A stretch of DNA of 64,000 bases from CAZFVY01 sp964522665. GTDB lineage: Bacteria > Verrucomicrobiota > Verrucomicrobiia > Limisphaerales > CAZFVY01. Made by a program: the position numbers and the translations under genes. The notes beneath the pieces were generated by a model, which saw only the letters and a list, made by a program, of their open reading frames with translations, was not told the origin of the DNA and did not search any database. Of this stretch, positions 42,759 through 52,034 are shown piece by piece (within the stretch, counting starts at the first letter, position 1; each line of letters opens with the position of its first letter). Location: positions 19,928 to 83,927 of the forward strand of contig CAZFVY010000016.1 in NCBI GenBank assembly GCA_964522665.1, in the 5' to 3' direction.

Positions 42759-44048
42759 TTACTTGCCGTGCTTGAACTTTGCGCTGCCGTACACCGCGTT
42801 GGCGCCGAGCAATTGCTCGATGCGCAACAACTGGTTGTACTTCGCCACGCGATCGGTTCGGCTCAGGGAACCGGTCTTGATCTGGCCGGCGTTGGTCGCC
42901 ACGGCGATGTCGGCGATGGTCGCGTCTTCCGTCTCACCGGAGCGATGGCTGATCACGGCGGTGTAATTGTTCTCCTGCGCCAGCGCGACCGCGTCCAGCG
43001 TCTCGGTGAGCGAGCCGATCTGATTCACCTTGACCAGAATGGAGTTCGCCACGCCCTGATCGATGCCCTTGCGCAGAAACGCCACGTTCGTCACGAACAG
43101 ATCGTCCCCGACCAACTGCAGCTTGTCCCCCAGTTTCTCCGTCAGCGTCTTCCACGTCTTCCAATCGTTCTCGGCGCAGCCGTCCTCGATGCTGATGATC
43201 GGGTATTTCCCCGCCAACTCGCCGTAGAACGCCACCAATTCGTCGCCCGTGAGTTTGCGGCCCGTGCTCTTCTTAAAGACGTAATTGCCGCTCTCTTTGT
43301 CGTAGAATTCCGAGGAGGCGACGTCGAGCGCGAGGAAAATCTCCTTCGCCGGTTTGTACCCGGCATCCTTCGTCGCCTGGAGAATCGCCTCGATCGCGGC
43401 TTCCGCGCTATCGAGCTTCGGAGCAAATCCCCCCTCGTCGCCCACCGCGGTCGAAAGCCCCTTCTTCTTCAAGACGCTCTTGAGCGCGTGAAAAATCTCC
43501 GTGATCGCCTGCAGGCCCTCGGAGAAGGCGCTGAAGCCTTTGGGCACGATCATGAATTCCTGAAAATCGATCGGGGCGTCCGAGTGCGCGCCGCCATTGA
43601 TCACGTTCGCCATCGGCACCGGCAGCACCTTGGCGTTGGGCCCGCCGAGATACTTGAACAACGGCACGCCGAGCGCTTCCGCGGCCGCCTTCGCGTTGGC
43701 GAGCGACACCGCGAGAATCGCGTTCGCGCCGAGTTTGGCCTTGGTCTCGGTACCGTCCAACTTCAGCATGATGCTGTCCACCGCCAATTGATCGAGTGAG
43801 TCCACGCCGCGTAACGCCGGGAGAATCTTCTTGGTGACGTTATGCACCGCCTTCGAAACCCCCTTGCCGCCGTACCGCTTCTTATCGCCGTCGCGCAACT
43901 CCAGCGCTTCGTGTTCGCCCGTGCTGGCGCCGGACGGCACTGCCGCGCGCCCGATCGCGCCGCCGGCCAGTATCACGTCCACTTCGACCGTTGGGTTACC
44001 GCGCGAATCGAGGATTTCGCGCGCCAGGATGTCATGAATAGTACTCAT
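42759..44048 (-). CDS. eno: Enolase
   Basis: 429 residues, standard length. It has the N-terminal ILAREILDSRGNPTVEVDV, the catalytic loop SGASTGEHEALELRD, INGGAHSDAPIDFQEFMI, GDEGGFAPKL, the metal residues in SIEDGCAEND and LVGDDLFVTN, ILVKVNQIGSLTET with the catalytic Lys, and VISHRSGETEDATIADIAV. It converts 2-phosphoglycerate to phosphoenolpyruvate. It is divergently arranged from pgk-tpiA, and its PEP product is also the NeuB co-substrate. A strong terminator follows. Confidence 0.98.
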   Translation of the reverse strand: MSTIHDILAREILDSRGNPTVEVDVILAGGAIGRAAVPSGASTGEHEALELRDGDKKRYGGKGVSKAVHNVTKKILPALRGVDSLDQLAVDSIMLKLDGTETKAKLGANAILAVSLANAKAAAEALGVPLFKYLGGPNAKVLPVPMANVINGGAHSDAPIDFQEFMIVPKGFSAFSEGLQAITEIFHALKSVLKKKGLSTAVGDEGGFAPKLDSAEAAIEAILQATKDAGYKPAKEIFLALDVASSEFYDKESGNYVFKKSTGRKLTGDELVAFYGELAGKYPIISIEDGCAENDWKTWKTLTEKLGDKLQLVGDDLFVTNVAFLRKGIDQGVANSILVKVNQIGSLTETLDAVALAQENNYTAVISHRSGETEDATIADIAVATNAGQIKTGSLSRTDRVAKYNQLLRIEQLLGANAVYGSAKFKHGK

Positions 44049-44138
44049 AGATGAAATTGTTCCGTGCCGTCAAAAAAACGGCGGGCGCATCTTAGTTTGG
44101 TTGTCGGTCGAGTCAAGGCGCAAGGCGCGTGAAATCTT

Positions 44139-44166
44139 TTGACTCAAGGGTTCTCTTCGCTAATCT
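44139..44166 (+). promoter_or_regulatory. Candidate sigma-70 promoter of pgk-tpiA-secG
   Basis: TTGACT (44139-44144), a 16-base spacer, then TAATCT (44161-44166) lie in the eno-pgk divergent gap, placing the start about 15 bases before ATG 44187. The -35 box matches 5 of 6 consensus bases but the -10 box is weak. Confidence 0.35.
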
Positions 44167-44186
44167 TCACGACCGGTCTGGATTTT

Positions 44187-45443
44187 ATGGCGAAGCTAAC
44201 CATCAACGATCTGAACGTGCAGGGGAAGCGTGTCTTCCTGCGCGTCGATTACAATGTACCCCTCGAGGAGCGCAACGGCCAAATGGTCGTCACCGACTCC
44301 ACCCGCATCAAAGAGACCGTGCCGACGCTGCGCCTGCTCATCAGCAAAGGCGCCAAGCTGATTCTCGCCGCGCACCTCGGCCGCCCCAAAGGCCAGCGCG
44401 ACCCCTCGCTCTCGCTCCGCCCCGTCGCCGCCGTCCTTGCCGAAATGCTCGGCCGGCCCGTCGCGTTTGTGGACGATTGCCTGGGTGAGAAGGTGGAAAA
44501 AACCGTCGGCTTGCTCCAACCGGGCGATGTCCTCCTCCTCGAGAACGTTCGCTATTACAATGAGGAAGAGGCCAACGACCCGGTCTTTTCCGAGAAGCTC
44601 GCGCAGCTCGCGGACATCTATGTCAACGACGCTTTTGGCGCCGCGCACCGCGCTCATGCTTCGACTGAAGGCGTCGCTCGCGCGATGGCCAAACGCGGAG
44701 CGCCCTGCGCCGCCGGGTTGCTCATGGAGCGTGAACTGAAATTTCTGGGCGATGAACTGGACCACCCCGCGCGCCCGTTCGTCGTGATTCTCGGAGGGGC
44801 CAAAGTCTCCGACAAAATCAAGGTCATCGACCGCCTGCTGGAAAAAGCGGACAGCGTGTTGATCGGCGGCGCCATGGCGTACACCTTTATGCTGGCGCAA
44901 GGCGCCGACGTGGCCAAATCGTTGGTTGAACCCGACCGAACCGGGATGGCCCTCGACGCCCTCGCCAAGGGCAAGGCGCGCGGAGTGCGGATTCTTCTGC
45001 CTTCCGACGACGTCGTGGCCACTCCGGTGGACACCGGCAAGGTGAACAAAAAGGGCAAACCGGTCATCGAACTTCAGAATCCCCAGGTCAACGCCCACCC
45101 GCCCTTCCCGGCCGGCAGTTGCGGCGTCGATGTCGGGCCGGCGACGGTCAAGGCCTTTGGCGAAGTCGTCCTCCAGGCCAAGACCATCCTGTGGAATGGT
45201 CCGATGGGCATCTTCGAAGACCCGCGATTTTCCGAAGGGACGTTCGCCATCGCGCGCATGGTCGCTGAAGCGACCCGGACTCACGGCGCCAAATCAATCA
45301 TCGGCGGCGGCGACAGCGTCAAGGCGCTGAACCAGGCCGGGTTGGGCGATCGAGTGACTTTCATGAGCACCGGCGGCGGGGCCAGCCTCGAATTCCTCGA
45401 AGGCCAGGTTCTGCCGGGAGTGGCGGCGCTGGGCGATAAGTAA
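44187..45443 (+). CDS. pgk: Phosphoglycerate kinase
   Basis: 418 residues from ATG 44187; an upstream in-frame Met at 44139 would add 16 residues not found in the family and falls on the promoter candidate. Signatures are KRVFLRVDYNVPL, AHLGRPKGQRDPSLSL, LLLENVRYYNEEEANDP, VNDAFGAAHRAHAST, ILGGAKVSDKI, WNGPMGIFEDPRFSEGT and IGGGDSVKALNQAG. It catalyses 1,3-bisphosphoglycerate plus ADP to 3-phosphoglycerate plus ATP. tpiA starts 22 bases after its stop, so the genes are one operon. Confidence 0.97.
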   Translation: MAKLTINDLNVQGKRVFLRVDYNVPLEERNGQMVVTDSTRIKETVPTLRLLISKGAKLILAAHLGRPKGQRDPSLSLRPVAAVLAEMLGRPVAFVDDCLGEKVEKTVGLLQPGDVLLLENVRYYNEEEANDPVFSEKLAQLADIYVNDAFGAAHRAHASTEGVARAMAKRGAPCAAGLLMERELKFLGDELDHPARPFVVILGGAKVSDKIKVIDRLLEKADSVLIGGAMAYTFMLAQGADVAKSLVEPDRTGMALDALAKGKARGVRILLPSDDVVATPVDTGKVNKKGKPVIELQNPQVNAHPPFPAGSCGVDVGPATVKAFGEVVLQAKTILWNGPMGIFEDPRFSEGTFAIARMVAEATRTHGAKSIIGGGDSVKALNQAGLGDRVTFMSTGGGASLEFLEGQVLPGVAALGDK

Positions 45444-45465
45444 GGGTTTCTTTCACCAAGATTTT

Positions 45466-46260
45466 ATGGATACGGAAGTGTTTCGGAAGAAACGCCGGCT
45501 GATCATTGTCGGCAATTGGAAGATGAACCAGACGGTCGCGGAAGCGCTCGATCTGGTCAATGGGTTGAAGCGCGAATTGAGTCATATCAAAGAAGTCGAT
45601 ATCGCCGTCTGCCCGCCGTTCACCGCGCTGAGCGAGGTTTCCAAGGCCATCCTGGATTCGAACATCCGCTTGGGCGCCCAGAACATGAGCGAAAAGAATT
45701 TCGGCGCCTACACCGGCGAAATCGCGGCCGGGATGCTCAAGGAATTTTCCGTCCGCTACGTCATCCTGGGCCATTCCGAACGCCGTCAATACCAGCAGGA
45801 AAGTGACGCTTTGATCGCCCAAAAGGCGCTGGCGGCCCACGCTGCGTCGCTCAAGCCGATTGTTTGCGTCGGCGAATCCCTCGCGCAACGCGAGGGTCAT
45901 CAGACGGAAAAAGTCATCGAAACCCAGTTGAAAGGCAGTCTGGCGGGTCTCACCAAGGCGCAGATGGAAGAGACCATTATCGCCTATGAACCGGTTTGGG
46001 CGATCGGCACGGGCAAAACCGCCACCCCGGAGCAGGCGCAGGACGTGCATACGTTCATCCGCAAACGCCTGGGCGGCCTGTTTGACGAAACGATTGCCAA
46101 ACGGGTCCGCATTCAGTACGGTGGCAGCGTCAAACCGGGTAACGCCCGCGAATTGATGAGCTTGCCTGACGTGGATGGCGCGCTCGTCGGCGGCGCGTCC
46201 CTGGAAATTCGGAGCTTTTCCGACATTGTGAAAAACTCCATCGAAGAAAAACAATTATGA
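45466..46260 (+). CDS. tpiA: Triosephosphate isomerase
   Basis: 264 residues. IVGNWKMNQTVAEAL contains the catalytic Asn and Lys, VILGHSERRQY the catalytic His, and AYEPVWAIGTGKTATPEQAQ the catalytic Glu and flexible loop. IQYGGSVKPGNARELM and the phosphate-binding VGGASLE end the barrel. Its stop overlaps secG by ATGA (46257-46260). It interconverts dihydroxyacetone phosphate and glyceraldehyde 3-phosphate. Confidence 0.97.
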   Translation: MDTEVFRKKRRLIIVGNWKMNQTVAEALDLVNGLKRELSHIKEVDIAVCPPFTALSEVSKAILDSNIRLGAQNMSEKNFGAYTGEIAAGMLKEFSVRYVILGHSERRQYQQESDALIAQKALAAHAASLKPIVCVGESLAQREGHQTEKVIETQLKGSLAGLTKAQMEETIIAYEPVWAIGTGKTATPEQAQDVHTFIRKRLGGLFDETIAKRVRIQYGGSVKPGNARELMSLPDVDGALVGGASLEIRSFSDIVKNSIEEKQL

Positions 46261-46706
46261 CTTTACTCGGTGTCTTTATCGGTCTTTTGACCGTCGTTCT
46301 GGTTTTTACCTGCGTCTTCTTGATGCTATTGATCCTCCTGCAACTGCCCAAAAAAGAAGCGGGGGCGGGCGTCGCGTTTGGCGGCGGCGCGACCGACGCG
46401 TTGTTCGGCGCCGGCTCCGGCAACGCGCTGACCAAGATGACCAAGTACTCGGCCACCATTTTTCTCGGTCTCGCGCTCACCCTCTCGGTGCTCAACAGTC
46501 ATCGGGCCGGGCAGGCAACCAACAAACTCGACGAGGCGCTCAAAAAGCGCGAGGCTTCCTCCGCGTTGATCCCGCAGGCCACGCCGACCAATAGTTTGCT
46601 CCGCAGCGTCCCCACCTTGACGCCGACCAATGCCGCCGCTCCGAAAACCGAGACCCCCGCGGCGAACCCCGTCACGACGAACGTTCCGCCGGCCTCCAAA
46701 AAGTAG
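46257..46706 (+). CDS. secG: Preprotein translocase subunit SecG
   Basis: 149 residues. Two membrane segments (about 5-28 and 60-78) flank the conserved cytoplasmic loop LLILLQLPKKEAGAGVAFGGGATDALFG, with FGAGSGNALTKMTKYSATIFL typical of SecG. The C-terminal 60 residues are an Ala/Pro/Thr-rich tail longer than in E. coli. It supports SecYE during protein export. The pgk-tpiA-secG order is common in several bacterial phyla. Confidence 0.93.
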   Translation: MTLLGVFIGLLTVVLVFTCVFLMLLILLQLPKKEAGAGVAFGGGATDALFGAGSGNALTKMTKYSATIFLGLALTLSVLNSHRAGQATNKLDEALKKREASSALIPQATPTNSLLRSVPTLTPTNAAAPKTETPAANPVTTNVPPASKK

Positions 46707-46715
46707 GCCCGCCGC

Positions 46716-48494
46716 ATGAACGCCGCGCCAGGCGCCCGTGGAATTCTCCGCCGGGCGCCGGTGTGTCAGCCGAAGTCAGGTCCACTCAGTCCACCGAGTC
46801 CACCATCGCCCACCCGACGAGCGCCGCGGTGGCCCTCCCTCGCCACCGCGCTCGCGGCCGCCGCGCTCCTTTTCACCGGCTGCCTTCGCTCCCAGCCCGC
46901 GGCCGATCTGACGATCGTGAACGGCCCGGAGCCGGAATCCCTTGATCCCCATATCCTGACGGGCCAGGCGGATGGCCGCGTGGCCGAGGCGCTTTTTGAA
47001 GGCCTCACCCGTTATAATCCCGAGACCGGCCGCGCGATGCCGGGCCTCGCCGAGCGCTGGGACATTTCGCCGGACGGTCGAACCTACCTCTTTCACCTGC
47101 GCACGAACGCCGTCTGGTCCACCGGCGGTCCGATCACCGCGGAGGATTTCGTTTACTCGTGGCGGCGCGCGCTCGATCCGGCCACCGCGTGCGAGTACGC
47201 TGGCAATCTTTTCTACGTCAAGAACGCCCGCGCGTTCAACGCCGGCAAGCTCCCCGCCACCGATACGCTCGGCGTTCACGCCGAAGACTCGCACACTCTG
47301 CGGGTCGATCTGGAAGGCCCGACCGCGTTTTTCCTCGACCTCTGCGCTTTCTGGACCCTCGCCGCGGTGCCGCGCGAATTGGTCCAACGGTACGGTGATC
47401 GTTGGATGACGGCGCGCCCCTTCGCCGCCAGCGGCGCTTACGTCCTCGAAAGCTGGCGCCTCAACGACCGCATTCGCCTGCGCAAGAATCCCCGCTACTG
47501 GGACGCGGCCAACACCCATTCCGAGATTGTCGATTTGCTTCCGTGCATCTCGCCAACGACGGCCTTGAACCTCTACATCACCGGCGCCGCCGACGTGGTG
47601 TGGGACAAGGAACTCGTCCCGGTGGACCTCCTCGACGTCCTCCTGAAACGGCCCGATTTCCACAGCTACGATTACCTGGGCAATTATTTCTTCCGGTTCA
47701 ACGTGACCCGCAAACCGTTCGACGATCCCCGCGTCCGCCGCGCGCTGGCGCTGGTCATCGACAAAGACCGGCTCGTGCGCAAAATCACCAAAGCCGGCGA
47801 ACGCGTGGCCACCTGCCTCTCGCCGCCCGGCATCGCCAACGGCGAGACCGTCTATCATCCGCCCGCCGGACTGCCGTACGACCCGCCGGCCGGCCGGCGC
47901 CTGCTGGCTGAGGCCGGTTTCCCGGACGGCAAAGGTTTTCCCTCGTTCGTGTACCTCATGGACACGCAGAAAACTCACGAAAAAATCGCGATCGAACTGC
48001 AGGAAATGTGGCAGCGGGAGCTGGGCATCCACGTTGAACTCCGCCAGCTGGAATGGAAAGCCTATCTCCGCGCCCAATACATGCTCGAATACGACGCCTG
48101 CCGCAGCAGTTGGATCGGCGATTACGATGATCCCAACACCTTTCTCGACCTGTTCATGAGCGACAACCCCAATAACCGTACCGGCTGGCGGAACGCTCAT
48201 TACGATCAATTGATCACGGAGGCCAACCAACAGACCAGTTCCACAGCGCGCGAAAAAATCCTGCAAACCGCCGAGGGCATGCTTCTTCGCGAGGAAGTCC
48301 CGATCGTGCCACTCTTCTTCTACGCGGGGATTGAGTACTTCTCGCCCGACCGAATCTCCGGCGTCCATGCCAACCTGCTGGCTGAGCACCCGATTCGTGC
48401 CATCGAAAAACACCCGGTACAGGCCAAGCCCCAACCCGCGCCCGCCGCCGCCACTCACGATCGAAAACCGGCCGGGGTCATCCCAGCCGGATGA
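46716..48494 (+). CDS. Oligopeptide-type ABC transporter substrate-binding lipoprotein
   Basis: 592 residues of the OppA/DppA family (SBP_bac_5): LTIVNGPEPESLDPHILTG near the start, FEGLTRYNPETGRAMPGLAERWDISPDGRTY, and a C-terminal half with WIGDYDDPNTFLDLF. The N-terminus has a basic stretch, hydrophobic ATALAAAALLFTGC and a lipobox Cys near residue 56, so it is a lipoprotein. The first 35 residues look unusually long for a signal; a GTG at codon 16 is a possible alternative start. It captures peptides for the permeases that follow. Confidence 0.93.
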   Translation: MNAAPGARGILRRAPVCQPKSGPLSPPSPPSPTRRAPRWPSLATALAAAALLFTGCLRSQPAADLTIVNGPEPESLDPHILTGQADGRVAEALFEGLTRYNPETGRAMPGLAERWDISPDGRTYLFHLRTNAVWSTGGPITAEDFVYSWRRALDPATACEYAGNLFYVKNARAFNAGKLPATDTLGVHAEDSHTLRVDLEGPTAFFLDLCAFWTLAAVPRELVQRYGDRWMTARPFAASGAYVLESWRLNDRIRLRKNPRYWDAANTHSEIVDLLPCISPTTALNLYITGAADVVWDKELVPVDLLDVLLKRPDFHSYDYLGNYFFRFNVTRKPFDDPRVRRALALVIDKDRLVRKITKAGERVATCLSPPGIANGETVYHPPAGLPYDPPAGRRLLAEAGFPDGKGFPSFVYLMDTQKTHEKIAIELQEMWQRELGIHVELRQLEWKAYLRAQYMLEYDACRSSWIGDYDDPNTFLDLFMSDNPNNRTGWRNAHYDQLITEANQQTSSTAREKILQTAEGMLLREEVPIVPLFFYAGIEYFSPDRISGVHANLLAEHPIRAIEKHPVQAKPQPAPAAATHDRKPAGVIPAG

Positions 48495-48521
48495 GGAAAC
48501 CCGAGCGCCGTCTCCTAGACT

Positions 48522-49436
48522 ATGTACTTTCTCCGACGCCTTGCCTTCATGGCGCCGTTGCTATTGTTCATTAGTTTCCTCGCTTTCTGCCTCGTTCATT
48601 TGGCGCCGGGCGGTCCGTTCGACAAGGAACGAAAACCGGCCTCGCCTGAAATCGAACGCGCCCTCCAAGCCAAGTATCATCTCGACGAGCCGCTCCTCCG
48701 CCAATACCTCCGCTTCCTCGGCGGCTTGGCGCACGGCGATTTTGGCGCTTCACTCAAATACCGCAACCACAGCGTCACCGACATCATCGCGCAAGGACTT
48801 CCGGTTTCCCTGACGCTCGGTTTGCTGGCGTTCGCGTTCGCCATCGGTATCGGAATTCCCGCGGGCATCTATACCGCCGTCCGCCGCGGCCATTGGCAGG
48901 ATTTCGGCGGCAGCCTGCTCGCCTTGCTGGCGATTTGCGTGCCCGGGTTCGTCATCGGTCCGATTTTGATCGTCGTCCTGGCGATCCATTGGCGCTGGTT
49001 TCCCGTCGCCCTGTGGGGCGGCCCGCTGAACGTCATCTTGCCCACCCTGAGCCTCGGCATCTATTTCGCTGGGAAGATCGAGCGGCTGATGCACGAAGGC
49101 ATGACCCAGACGCTGCAGTTGGAGTTCATCAACGCCGCGCGCGCCAAAGGCCTTTCCGAGAGCGCGATCCTGTGGAAACACGCTTTTCGGCTCGCGATTC
49201 TTCCGGTGGTCTCGTACCTCGGCCCGCTGCTCGCTGACCTCCTCACCGGATCATTCGTGGTCGAGAATATATTCCAAATCCCCGGCATCGGTGTGTTCAT
49301 GGTCAATAGTTCCCTAAGCCGCGATTATCCGATGGTGGTCGGCTTAGTGCTACTTTACGCCATCTTATTGGTCGTCCTGAACCTCGCCGTGGATGTCTCC
49401 TATGCATGGCTCGACCCGCGCGTCCGTCATGAATGA
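48522..49436 (+). CDS. ABC transporter permease, OppB/DppB type
   Basis: 304 residues, six membrane segments; the N-terminal RRLAFMAPLLLFISFLAFCLVHLAPGGPFD is typical of OppB. The cytoplasmic EAA loop is seen as EFINAARAKGLSESAILWKHAFRLA, which docks the ATPase. It pairs with the OppC-type gene to form the membrane channel for peptide import. It starts 27 bases after the binding-protein gene. Confidence 0.95.
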   Translation: MYFLRRLAFMAPLLLFISFLAFCLVHLAPGGPFDKERKPASPEIERALQAKYHLDEPLLRQYLRFLGGLAHGDFGASLKYRNHSVTDIIAQGLPVSLTLGLLAFAFAIGIGIPAGIYTAVRRGHWQDFGGSLLALLAICVPGFVIGPILIVVLAIHWRWFPVALWGGPLNVILPTLSLGIYFAGKIERLMHEGMTQTLQLEFINAARAKGLSESAILWKHAFRLAILPVVSYLGPLLADLLTGSFVVENIFQIPGIGVFMVNSSLSRDYPMVVGLVLLYAILLVVLNLAVDVSYAWLDPRVRHE

Positions 49437-49548
49437 CTTCTCAAAAGTCCCTGCTTCCAATTCGCGCTCTTCGCGCCTTCGTGTATGCATCGACGGCGCG
49501 TCCACCTTTCCTAGCCTTAGCCGAACCAGTGAGCCAGGGTGAGCATCC

Positions 49549-50454
49549 ATGGAACCGCTAAGCCCAAACCGCCAGGCGTGGAACCGATTTCAGCAAAATC
49601 GGCCAGCCCTTCTTAGCGCCCTCTTTCTCCTTGTGGTAGCCGCTCTCGTTTCGCTCGGTCCCCTCGTCTCTCCCTTTAAGCCCGACGCCATTACCGACGC
49701 TCAGTTCCAAGCGCCGAGTCTCCACCATTGGTTCGGCACCGACCTCCACGGACGCGACCTGCTGGCCCGCATTCTCTACGGCACGCGCCTCTCGCTGTTG
49801 GTCGGCGCCGTCGGCGCGGGCGTCAGCCTGGTCATCGGCGTGCTCTGGGGCGCCACCGCCGGTTATCTCGGCGGACGTTGGGACGGCGCCATGATGCGCT
49901 TCGTCGATGTGTTGTATTCCATGCCTTCGATTGTTTTCGTCATCCTCCTGATGACCACGATGGAAGATCGGTTCAAAAGCTGGTTGGCCAAAGCCTTTTC
50001 TATCGAGGCGGGGGCGACTGTGCGCCTGATATTTCTATTCGCCGGGTTGGGCGCGGTATCGTGGCTAACGATGGCGCGGATCGTCCGGGGCCAAGTCCTA
50101 TCACTCCGCACTCGCCCGTTTGTCGAGGCCAGCCGCGCCCTCGGAGCCAGCCATGCGCGCGTCTTATGGCGCCACATTCTCCCCAATACCACGGGTATTG
50201 TAATTGTGTACCTGGCGTTGACCGTGCCCGCCGTGATCCTCTACGAATCCTTCCTGAGCTACCTCGGCCTGGGCATTCAACCTCCCCAGGCCAGCCTCGG
50301 TTCGCTCCTCGCGGAAGGCGCCGCCCAGATCAACCCGATCCGCTCCTATTGGTGGATCATTATTTGCCCGGCCGCGACTCTCGCGTTAACCTTGCTCGCG
50401 GCCAATTTTTTCGCCGCGGGCTTGCGAGACGCGCTCGACCCGCGCGCCAACTGA
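49549..50454 (+). CDS. ABC transporter permease, OppC/DppC type
   Basis: 301 residues with the OppC N-terminal anchor (NRPALLSALFLLVVAALVSLG), HHWFGTDLHGRDLLARILYGTRLSL, and the EAA loop FVEASRALGASHARVLWRHILPN. It completes the channel with the OppB-like protein. The gap from the OppB gene (112 bases) is larger than usual within such an operon. No OppD or OppF ATPase follows; the next gene is pabB, so the energising subunit must be encoded elsewhere. Confidence 0.95.
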   Translation: MEPLSPNRQAWNRFQQNRPALLSALFLLVVAALVSLGPLVSPFKPDAITDAQFQAPSLHHWFGTDLHGRDLLARILYGTRLSLLVGAVGAGVSLVIGVLWGATAGYLGGRWDGAMMRFVDVLYSMPSIVFVILLMTTMEDRFKSWLAKAFSIEAGATVRLIFLFAGLGAVSWLTMARIVRGQVLSLRTRPFVEASRALGASHARVLWRHILPNTTGIVIVYLALTVPAVILYESFLSYLGLGIQPPQASLGSLLAEGAAQINPIRSYWWIIICPAATLALTLLAANFFAAGLRDALDPRAN

Positions 50455-50501
50455 AGCCCGCTCCGGGTGAACCGTCCGGGCGACGCCGAGCGAGACCGAG
50501 A

Positions 50502-52034
50502 ATGCGACCTTTCATTGAAGAGATTGCGGCGCCAGTCGCGCCTGAAGCGCTGATCGAGCGCCTGCGGGAAGAACCGTACTGCGTCTTGTTGCGCGGCGGG
50601 CTGACCTCCCACGCGCAGGGACGCTACTCGTTCGTGACCGCGCGCCCCTTTCTTGTTTTTCGCTCGTTTAGCTCCCGCTGTGAATTGCGTTCCGGCCAAC
50701 ATACCGATGTTCGTTTTGGCAATCCCTGGCGCGTGCTCGATGAATTGATCGCCCGCTACGAATTGCTCGATGAACTCGACCTCCCGTTTCCCTTGGGCGG
50801 CTGCTTCGGCTTCTGGGGCTACGACCTCAAACACTTCGTTGAACCCCGCCTCGCCCGCCGCGCGGTGAACGATCTCGAACTGCCCGACTGCCAGGTCGGC
50901 TTCTACGACAGCCTCGTCGTCTTCGATCATCGCCTCGGCAAGACCTGGATCATCTCGACGGGCCTTCAATTGGATGGTTCCCGCGCCGAATCCCACGCGC
51001 GGCGCCAGGCCGATTTCTGGCGCGCGATTCTCACCGACAGCGAGGCCATGAACCGCTCCGCGTTCGAGTCCACGGACCTCGCCGAGGTTCGCCGTCCTTC
51101 CTCAAACGACGGCGACGGCGCGCCGGCGCCACGGAAACCGCCGCGGATTTCCTCAAATTTGACCCGCGCCGAATTCATCGCGGCGGTTGAACGCGCGCAA
51201 CGCTACATTCGCGCCGGCGATATTTACCAGGTCAACCTCGCGCAGCGGCTCACGGCCCCGTCTCAGACAACCGCATGGAATTTCTATCAGCGGCTTGCGG
51301 AAGCTTCCCCGGCCCCGTATGCCGCCTATCTGAACTTCGGCGACTTCCAACTCTCCTCGTCCTCACCCGAGCTTTTCCTGCGCCTGAGCGGCCAGCACAT
51401 TTTAACGCGGCCGATCAAGGGGACCCGGCCCCGCTCCGCCGACCCCGACCGCGACGCGCAATTGACCTACGAGCTCATGACCAGCCCGAAGGAAATGTCC
51501 GAGCTGGTCATGATCACCGACCTGCTCCGCAACGACCTCGGCCGCGTCTGCGAATACGGTTCGATCCAGGTCCCCGAATTGGTCAAGCTTGAGCGTTACC
51601 AGCACGTCCAACATTTGGTCTCGACCGTTGAGGGACGACTGCGTGACGACGTGACCCATTTCGCCGCGCTCTCCGCCTGCTTCCCCGGCGGCAGCATCAC
51701 CGGCGCGCCGAAAATTCGCGCGATGGAAATCATCGATGAACTCGAACCGACGACCCGCGGCCCGTACACCGGTTGCCTCGGCTACCTCGGCTTCAATCGC
51801 GAAAGCCAACTGAGCATCGCGATTCGCGTCGCGATCCACCGCGACCAGTCGGTCCACTTTTACGCGGGCGCCGGGATCGTCGCGGATTCCGTCGCCGCCG
51901 CCGAATACGACGAAACATTGGCCAAGGCCGGCGGTTTCCTTGGCGCGCTGGCGTTGCCGGCCCAGCCCGAATACCCCTCCAACCAACGGCGGCATTCCTT
52001 GCGGTTGCCGGCCGGACTCGATTCTGACCTATGA
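50502..52034 (+). CDS. pabB: Aminodeoxychorismate synthase component I
   Basis: 510 residues from ATG 50502; the open frame extends upstream across the permease gene and is not coding there. The chorismate-binding domain shows YIRAGDIYQVNLAQRLTAP, SSSPELFLRLSG, RPIKGTRPRS (Lys as in PabB rather than TrpE), MITDLLRNDLGRVCEYGSI and GGSITGAPKIRAMEIIDELEP. It aminates chorismate to 4-amino-4-deoxychorismate for folate, using ammonia from a glutaminase subunit. Its stop overlaps the following pabC-like gene by ATGA (52031-52034). Confidence 0.92.
   Translation: MRPFIEEIAAPVAPEALIERLREEPYCVLLRGGLTSHAQGRYSFVTARPFLVFRSFSSRCELRSGQHTDVRFGNPWRVLDELIARYELLDELDLPFPLGGCFGFWGYDLKHFVEPRLARRAVNDLELPDCQVGFYDSLVVFDHRLGKTWIISTGLQLDGSRAESHARRQADFWRAILTDSEAMNRSAFESTDLAEVRRPSSNDGDGAPAPRKPPRISSNLTRAEFIAAVERAQRYIRAGDIYQVNLAQRLTAPSQTTAWNFYQRLAEASPAPYAAYLNFGDFQLSSSSPELFLRLSGQHILTRPIKGTRPRSADPDRDAQLTYELMTSPKEMSELVMITDLLRNDLGRVCEYGSIQVPELVKLERYQHVQHLVSTVEGRLRDDVTHFAALSACFPGGSITGAPKIRAMEIIDELEPTTRGPYTGCLGYLGFNRESQLSIAIRVAIHRDQSVHFYAGAGIVADSVAAAEYDETLAKAGGFLGALALPAQPEYPSNQRRHSLRLPAGLDSDL

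Noticed and set aside
42567..43799. 410-codon plus-strand frame across enolase
   Set aside because: Antisense of enolase, and it would read through the enolase terminator.
46776..48458. 560-codon minus-strand frame opposite the peptide-binding protein gene
   Set aside because: Exact antisense of a well-supported OppA-type gene; a by-product of high GC content and codon bias.
49728..50501. Upstream extension of the pabB reading frame
   Set aside because: Overlaps the OppC-type permease gene in another frame; the PabB family start fits ATG 50502.
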